Shown: piece after piece, positions 59,627 through 64,000 of the stretch | How the letters are laid out: each line of letters starts with the position of its first letter | Position numbering within the stretch: the first letter of the stretch is position 1 | Source of the DNA: Bifidobacterium polysaccharolyticum | Lineage (GTDB): Bacteria > Actinomycetota > Actinomycetes > Actinomycetales > Bifidobacteriaceae | Direction: 5' to 3' | Assembly: GCF_016101585.1 (NCBI RefSeq) | Contig: NZ_JACFQG010000001.1 | Span: 496,001-560,000 of the forward strand | Length of the DNA stretch: 64,000 bases | Notes under the pieces: generated by a model | Told to the model about the DNA's origin: nothing | The model's database searches: none | Seen by the model: the letters and a program-made list of their open reading frames with translations, nothing else | Translations under genes and position numbers: made by a program

Positions 59627-62182
59627 TTACTGATCCCTAAGGAAAATTTCCTCCAGACCTCGTATTACCTCCTGCGGCATGTGAGATTGGAACCAGGAAG
59701 GTTCACCATAATCTCCAGGAGGCATTTCGAGAGTATGAAGTGCTGACACTGCTTTGACGCCAAGATTCCTGACTTGATCCCAGGCCTGCTCCTTAGTGAA
59801 GTAGAACATTTGTGCACCTTGCAACAATTGCAGAGCATCATGATTCATAGGGTTGTGCGCAACTTGTGGTCGATCATTGAAGACCAGATCAATTTGCGAA
59901 GTACACAACAGACTTCGTAAGGATACAATCAAGCTGAGTCGTTCCTCATCGTAGGTGCAGGAAAAAGGAACCGCCTGACCGTCTGACAGTACAGTGATCC
60001 TCGATGCGTCCACTGGGGCTAAGCCGCGGAAAGTCAGTGTCCAATCCCTGCGCTTTGGCACTACGAGCCCCGGGTCATTGGATACCCCTGCTGCCCCTTC
60101 CTCCGGGCATACTTGAGCCGGACTAATGGTGAACTTTCCCTCTCTCCAGTTCAAGTCCAGATCCGTACGCACCCATGTAATCCTGCCCTGGGGTGCCCCG
60201 TCATCCTCCCAAAGGGTGAAATGCCCGTCATCACCAGGGAAAATACGCAAGTCCAGACCTTGTGGGTTTTCTACAGTGTTCAACGAATAATCGTAATCGT
60301 TATCATTTTGTCCCCTATGGTCATTGCGACTCTGAAGCGGAACAATACCTCCTGCCTTGGCAAAAACCGGCATCCGGTCCAGTCCACGCCAGACTTCCAT
60401 GTTGCGCCCATTCTTCTGTTCTGCGTCATAATGGCGGCCATCAAACCAGTCGAACCAAAGACCATGTGGGAACCAAACTTGTGCTTTGGCTTTCTGCAAG
60501 GCACGATCAGCTGGTTCCAGGATGGGAGAGACAATTAACTCGGTGCCGAACATGAACTGAGTGGGCACATTGCCTCCTGAGTAATGCCAGTACATCGGTT
60601 CCACCAATGGCAGATCCTCATATGCGGCACGTCTATTCATGGAATACAAATATGGAATCAGCGCATGCCGCAGTCTAAGGGCCCCGACCATACTCTGAGC
60701 AACATCCACGCGGAAGTTCCAAGGTTCCTTGCCATTGAAAGGTGACGAACTTGAGTGCAATCGGTTGATGGGGCTGAAGGTCCCCAACTGATACCATCGA
60801 GCCTCCAACTCTTCATCACGGTAACCGAACATATGGCCGCCGATGTCATGACTCCACCACCCATAACCGATATTGCTGGCCATGGCAGTGAAATATGGCT
60901 GGAATCTGAGTGATTTCCAACTAACAACAGTATCGCCAGAGAATCCTACCGGATAACGGTGCGAGCCAGGACCGGCATATCTGGAGAAAGTCAGAGGTCT
61001 ATGCCCCGGCATATGAGCAGAATCCAAATAATGCAGATGATTCAGCAACCACAACGGATCCAAATCCTTCTGCTTGGCAACTGATCCCTGTTGCCAATCA
61101 ATCCACCAAAAATCAACACCCTGTTCTTCCATCGGGTGCAAAAGGGCATCAAAATAAGCATTCATACTTACGGGCGAAGTCACATCAAATTCGACTGTTT
61201 GCTTCGATGCAGGATCGATTCCGGCAGCTCTAGCTACGCGCTCATATGGTTCTTCAAACGACCGAACCCCATCACGCGGATGTAGGCTGAGCGTGGTTCG
61301 CATGCCATGATCGTGCAACCAATGCAGAAAGTCTTTTGGATTGGGGAATAGCTCCTTGTTCCAAGTATAGCCCGTCCAACCTGAGCCTAAGTTGGGATCA
61401 ATGTCGACAAGATGCCAGTCCATATCGATGACGGCTACGGTGAATGGAATGCCTTCATGGTTGAACCGTTCCATAAGCTGTTCATACTCATCCTGCGAGT
61501 ACCGATGGTATCGGCTCCACCAGTTACCCAAGACGTATCTAGGCAAGAGCGGAGTGTGCCCGCTCAAATGATAAAAATCTTTTACAGCCTCGGTTATCTT
61601 CTGATTGTAGCCAAAGAAATACCAATCCTGGCTCGGCCCTTCCTTAGGAAATACCCAGGTGCCGAAAGGATTGGGCTTCCCTCCTACCTGATCCGCTTTG
61701 CGTATCAGGCTTGTTCGGCTATCGTCAATCACTGCCCAGCCATATTTGGATATCAGGCCTGGATCCAATTCAGTGGAGCCGTCGATTTGATCGAGAGTTC
61801 TGGTGGTTCCTCCCAAATTGCCTTTCTGCTCATCTCCATAATGCCAGGTACTCTCTTGAGCGCCTGAATGCTTCATATAAATGTACAGTCCCTCAGGGCT
61901 GAAGGGCTGCCCGTCGTAGAATATTCTTAACTCTGAAGTTTCAATTTCCAACGAACCATCGTCATTGCGCGTGACTGTGTAGTCCGGAACTGGCTCGAAT
62001 CGCCGATTAATGGCCATAGTCGTGGCATCGTCGACAAACACCCCAGTATCTGACCACTCGAAACGTATGAGCGCATCCGTAAGAATGCCTATTCTCCATC
62101 GGTCGCCCTGCACAACTGAACCTTCGCACATCCGAGGATGCGCCCCCATGCTCTCCAACGAGAACAAGCGAGAATCAACCAT
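59627..62182 (-). CDS. Glycoside hydrolase family 31 enzyme
   Basis: An 851-residue GH31 enzyme. It has the N-terminal beta-sandwich domain, the catalytic barrel with nucleophile Asp362 in WWIDWQQG and acid/base Asp417 in FSGDTVVSW, then AMASNIGYGWWSHDIGGHMFG and LRHALIPYLYS. GH31 acts on alpha-glycosides (glucosidase, xylosidase, galactosidase and others); the nucleophile sequence DWQQG differs from the common DMNE of alpha-glucosidases, so specificity is open. About 190 C-terminal residues form extra beta-sandwich and helical parts. No signal peptide, so probably intracellular. ATG 62182 follows AAAGGGAG. Confidence 0.9.
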   Translation of the reverse strand: MVDSRLFSLESMGAHPRMCEGSVVQGDRWRIGILTDALIRFEWSDTGVFVDDATTMAINRRFEPVPDYTVTRNDDGSLEIETSELRIFYDGQPFSPEGLYIYMKHSGAQESTWHYGDEQKGNLGGTTRTLDQIDGSTELDPGLISKYGWAVIDDSRTSLIRKADQVGGKPNPFGTWVFPKEGPSQDWYFFGYNQKITEAVKDFYHLSGHTPLLPRYVLGNWWSRYHRYSQDEYEQLMERFNHEGIPFTVAVIDMDWHLVDIDPNLGSGWTGYTWNKELFPNPKDFLHWLHDHGMRTTLSLHPRDGVRSFEEPYERVARAAGIDPASKQTVEFDVTSPVSMNAYFDALLHPMEEQGVDFWWIDWQQGSVAKQKDLDPLWLLNHLHYLDSAHMPGHRPLTFSRYAGPGSHRYPVGFSGDTVVSWKSLRFQPYFTAMASNIGYGWWSHDIGGHMFGYRDEELEARWYQLGTFSPINRLHSSSSPFNGKEPWNFRVDVAQSMVGALRLRHALIPYLYSMNRRAAYEDLPLVEPMYWHYSGGNVPTQFMFGTELIVSPILEPADRALQKAKAQVWFPHGLWFDWFDGRHYDAEQKNGRNMEVWRGLDRMPVFAKAGGIVPLQSRNDHRGQNDNDYDYSLNTVENPQGLDLRIFPGDDGHFTLWEDDGAPQGRITWVRTDLDLNWREGKFTISPAQVCPEEGAAGVSNDPGLVVPKRRDWTLTFRGLAPVDASRITVLSDGQAVPFSCTYDEERLSLIVSLRSLLCTSQIDLVFNDRPQVAHNPMNHDALQLLQGAQMFYFTKEQAWDQVRNLGVKAVSALHTLEMPPGDYGEPSWFQSHMPQEVIRGLEEIFLRDQ

Positions 62183-62212
62183 CCGTGTATCTCCCTTTGT
62201 TTACTTGCTTCA

Positions 62213-62250
62213 AGTGGGGATCCTTCGTTCGTTCTCGAAGGATCCCCACT
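62213..62250 (-). terminator. Perfect 15-bp hairpin between the two glycosidase genes
   Basis: A 15-bp perfect stem (left arm 62213-62227, right arm 62236-62250, loop TTCGTTCT) lies 20 bases past the GH-A clan gene and 31 bases before the GH31 start. No U tract follows on the minus strand, so mRNA processing, stability or partial termination are all possible. Confidence 0.6.
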
Positions 62251-62269
62251 GTCGCGCTCCGAGTTAGAT

Positions 62270-63538
62270 TCAATCCGATCGGGCTACATTGCTGTACACA
62301 TTCCCTGTACGAAGCTCAACTGGCAGGCATTCACGTATGCCCCTTGCATTCAGGCTCTGCTCGTCATGCACACAGGCAGATGTGACCACTGCAGGATGCT
62401 CTCCTGAGCGCGACAACTGCATCCAAGCTTCGAACACAGAGCCTCCAGGAGCCAAGGAGCCCCGCGACAGCGGCAATCCCTGCTCGTCCACATCGACTAT
62501 TACAGCGACCTGTCTATCGACAACCATGGGCAAGGGCTCAGCCACTATCTGAGAAAAGGCTTTGCCGACCTCCGTTAGATTCCCTTTTAGATCAAACAGA
62601 CCCAGGTGATGCTCCAATTCCGGGAAGTCAACAAAACGCCCATCGACATCGTGGGAACACCACCAGGTAATACCGTAGAGATCGCTGCAACGCAGCATCC
62701 TCTGGATTGAGCGACTGCAGAAAACCCCAGATTCACTACTGGTTATGACATTATTCGGAGCCCCAATCTCTTGGACCCATACCGGCCGATGATCATGACG
62801 TGCGAATGCTTTGGACAATTCGACAAGGTATTCAGCATGACCAACACTTTCGACGCTCAGAGCACCGTAATGCTGGGCAGTTCCGTTGAAGACCCACGAA
62901 TGGATAGCTGTCACATCTCCCAGATTCGCTGCCTGGCCGGGAGTAAATGGATGACCGTCGGCATACCAGACCTCATCATTTTCACTGTGCAGAAGCACTC
63001 TCCCATCGTGGTGGGCACGTTCCTGCAAGGGCAGCAGCAAGGCGCGAAGCCAGGCATCGGCCTGCGCCTTTGTCAGTGGCATTGGCGAAGGATGCGTCAT
63101 ACTCGCGAACTGGTTGCATTCATTGCCTAGAGTCAATCCGGCAAAGCCTTGAACATCAGCCATAGCGTCATAGATGGCCATAACCAGCTGGCTCTGAGCC
63201 TGTACAGCTTCAGCATCGACAAACATATTGCGAGAATGCCAAGAGCGCAGCCAAGATGGAAGAAAATCAAAACTGGACAAGTGCCCCTGAAGCACATCTA
63301 CATAACAGTCCAAACCTGCTTCCGCTGCCAGTTCCCCCATATGCCGTAAGTCATCCAGCGCTTGAGGATTGATATAGTTTCTGTTCGGTTGCAGGATAGG
63401 CCATAGAGGGAAGATCCTTACATGGTCCACCCTAATCGAGGCTATCTGTTCCAGATCTTCTCTGATACGTCCCCAATCAGGATGAAGCCATGTATAGAAC
63501 CAACCGGCGGATGGTGTGTAATTAACGCCGTATTTCAT
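62270..63538 (-). CDS. GH-A clan glycoside hydrolase (GH5-like)
   Basis: A 422-residue TIM-barrel glycosidase. It opens MKYGVNYTPSAGWFYTWLHP, with acid/base Glu140 in LTLGNECNQF and a second Glu257 in WVQEIGAPN, the double-Glu arrangement of clan GH-A. About 70 C-terminal residues form a beta domain. I cannot place it in a subfamily: it may be a beta-glycosidase, mannosidase or similar. No signal peptide is seen. ATG 63538 is chosen; the longer frame begins with a poly-Ser stretch that is an artefact of the permease gene's other frame. It begins 16 bases after the permease stop. Confidence 0.82.
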   Translation of the reverse strand: MKYGVNYTPSAGWFYTWLHPDWGRIREDLEQIASIRVDHVRIFPLWPILQPNRNYINPQALDDLRHMGELAAEAGLDCYVDVLQGHLSSFDFLPSWLRSWHSRNMFVDAEAVQAQSQLVMAIYDAMADVQGFAGLTLGNECNQFASMTHPSPMPLTKAQADAWLRALLLPLQERAHHDGRVLLHSENDEVWYADGHPFTPGQAANLGDVTAIHSWVFNGTAQHYGALSVESVGHAEYLVELSKAFARHDHRPVWVQEIGAPNNVITSSESGVFCSRSIQRMLRCSDLYGITWWCSHDVDGRFVDFPELEHHLGLFDLKGNLTEVGKAFSQIVAEPLPMVVDRQVAVIVDVDEQGLPLSRGSLAPGGSVFEAWMQLSRSGEHPAVVTSACVHDEQSLNARGIRECLPVELRTGNVYSNVARSD

Positions 63539-63554
63539 GAGTATCTGTATTCCG

Positions 63555-64000
63555 TTATTCCTTAACTCCGCCGACTTCCAGTCCGTGGAAAATATAGCGC
63601 TGGAAGACGAAGAAGAAGATGAGAATAGGCACCAAGGCAATGACAGTCCCTGCGGCTACCAATCTGGGATCCGAGACAAATGTTCCCTGCAAACGAGACA
63701 TCCCCAGTGTCAAAGTGTAGTGACTGTCGTCTGTCAGAACAATCAGAGGCCAGAGGAAGTCATTCCACGAACCCATGAATGAGAAGATAGCCACTAGAGC
63801 CATGGTCCCCTTGACCTGCGGCGCACAAATCATGGTGAATCTTTGCCAAACGCTAGCGCCATCCATTTCCGCGGCCTCAATCAGATCTCGAGGTATCGCA
63901 CGAAATGCATTAACGAACAGCAGGATGTTCATCGCGCTTACAATGCCGGGCAAGGCGACACCTATCAAGTTGTTCTGTAAGTTCAAAGAACGGATGATCA
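63555..64000 (-). CDS. Sugar ABC transporter permease (MalG type), partial
   Basis: The last 148 codons of a permease whose start lies beyond the window. The EAA loop (DLIEAAEMDGASVWQRFTMI, then APQVKGTM), a GSWNDFLWPLIVL segment and the C-terminal QRYIFHGLEVGGVKE are typical of the carbohydrate-uptake family (CUT1). It shares an operon with the glycosidase genes and likely imports their substrate. Confidence 0.9.
   Translation of the reverse strand, partial: IIRSLNLQNNLIGVALPGIVSAMNILLFVNAFRAIPRDLIEAAEMDGASVWQRFTMICAPQVKGTMALVAIFSFMGSWNDFLWPLIVLTDDSHYTLTLGMSRLQGTFVSDPRLVAAGTVIALVPILIFFFVFQRYIFHGLEVGGVKE

Noticed and set aside
63539-63640. N-terminal extension of the GH-A enzyme with a poly-Ser run
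   Set aside because: It overlaps the end of the permease gene in another frame and has no homology; the start at 63538 gives a normal protein.

Overview
The window is a contiguous piece of a high-GC Gram-positive chromosome, best explained as a Bifidobacterium. The basis is DUF3710 and DUF3159 neighbours, a 24-residue bL37-like ribosomal protein, a SigH/SigR-type sigma factor beside a cysteine-rich small protein, an xerD-parA-scpA-scpB cluster, and a fused OppDF transporter with several solute-binding lipoproteins. The overall style resembles insect-gut bifidobacteria, but the species is not proven. I saw no tRNA, rRNA, CRISPR array, insertion sequence or prophage. No stretch above 300 bases lacks a gene.

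Layout. 1-9.9 kb: a Bax-inhibitor-1 membrane protein, then (minus strand) aconitase, a CtpE-like P-type ATPase, a truncated binding-protein-like lipoprotein, an rRNA/tRNA uracil methyltransferase, DUF3159 and DUF3710. 9.9-19.4 kb: an oligopeptide ABC transporter (fused ATPase, OppC, OppB and three tandem OppA paralogues). 19.6-32.1 kb: XerC, a small conserved protein, TyrA-PheA, TypA, ScpB-ScpA-ParA-XerD, a membrane spermidine-synthase-like protein and the infC-rpmI-rplT operon. 32.3-44.5 kb: MsrAB, AzlCD, thiamine pyrophosphokinase, an ArsC-like reductase, GAPDH, DedA, YbaK, IspH, aldose epimerase, bL37, SigH with a possible anti-sigma factor, a DnaQ-like exonuclease and a MurE-like ligase. 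44.7-55 kb: SMC, FolC, PepP, a Nudix hydrolase, a ROK regulator and xylulokinase. 55-64 kb: a minus-strand sugar locus with GH2 beta-galactosidase, LacI regulator, GH31 enzyme, a GH-A clan glycosidase and the end of a sugar ABC permease. By eye its right part (about 58.5-64 kb) is clearly richer in A+T than the rest.

How it fits together. Chromosome partition and resolution are unusually well represented (XerC, XerD, ParA, ScpAB, SMC). Peptide uptake is expanded through repeated OppA duplication; copies 2 and 3 have similar upstream regions that appear to carry the end of the neighbouring xerC gene. Sugar use is organised in two modules: xylulose (ROK regulator divergent from xylB) and the LacI-controlled glycosidase/transport locus, which has candidate operators in front of lacZ and lacI.

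The most interesting observations are the SigH partner that has lost the usual zinc-binding HxxxCxxC motif, the roughly 100-residue insertion in the first OppDF ATPase domain, the one-lobe binding-protein lipoprotein overlapping the P-type ATPase gene, the MurE-like protein lacking the usual DNPR motif, the OppA duplication footprint, and the A+T-rich glycosidase island. Starts were revised from simple longest-ORF choices where ribosome binding sites or homology required it, for example the AUU start of infC. All family assignments are from reading the protein sequences; no database search was run.
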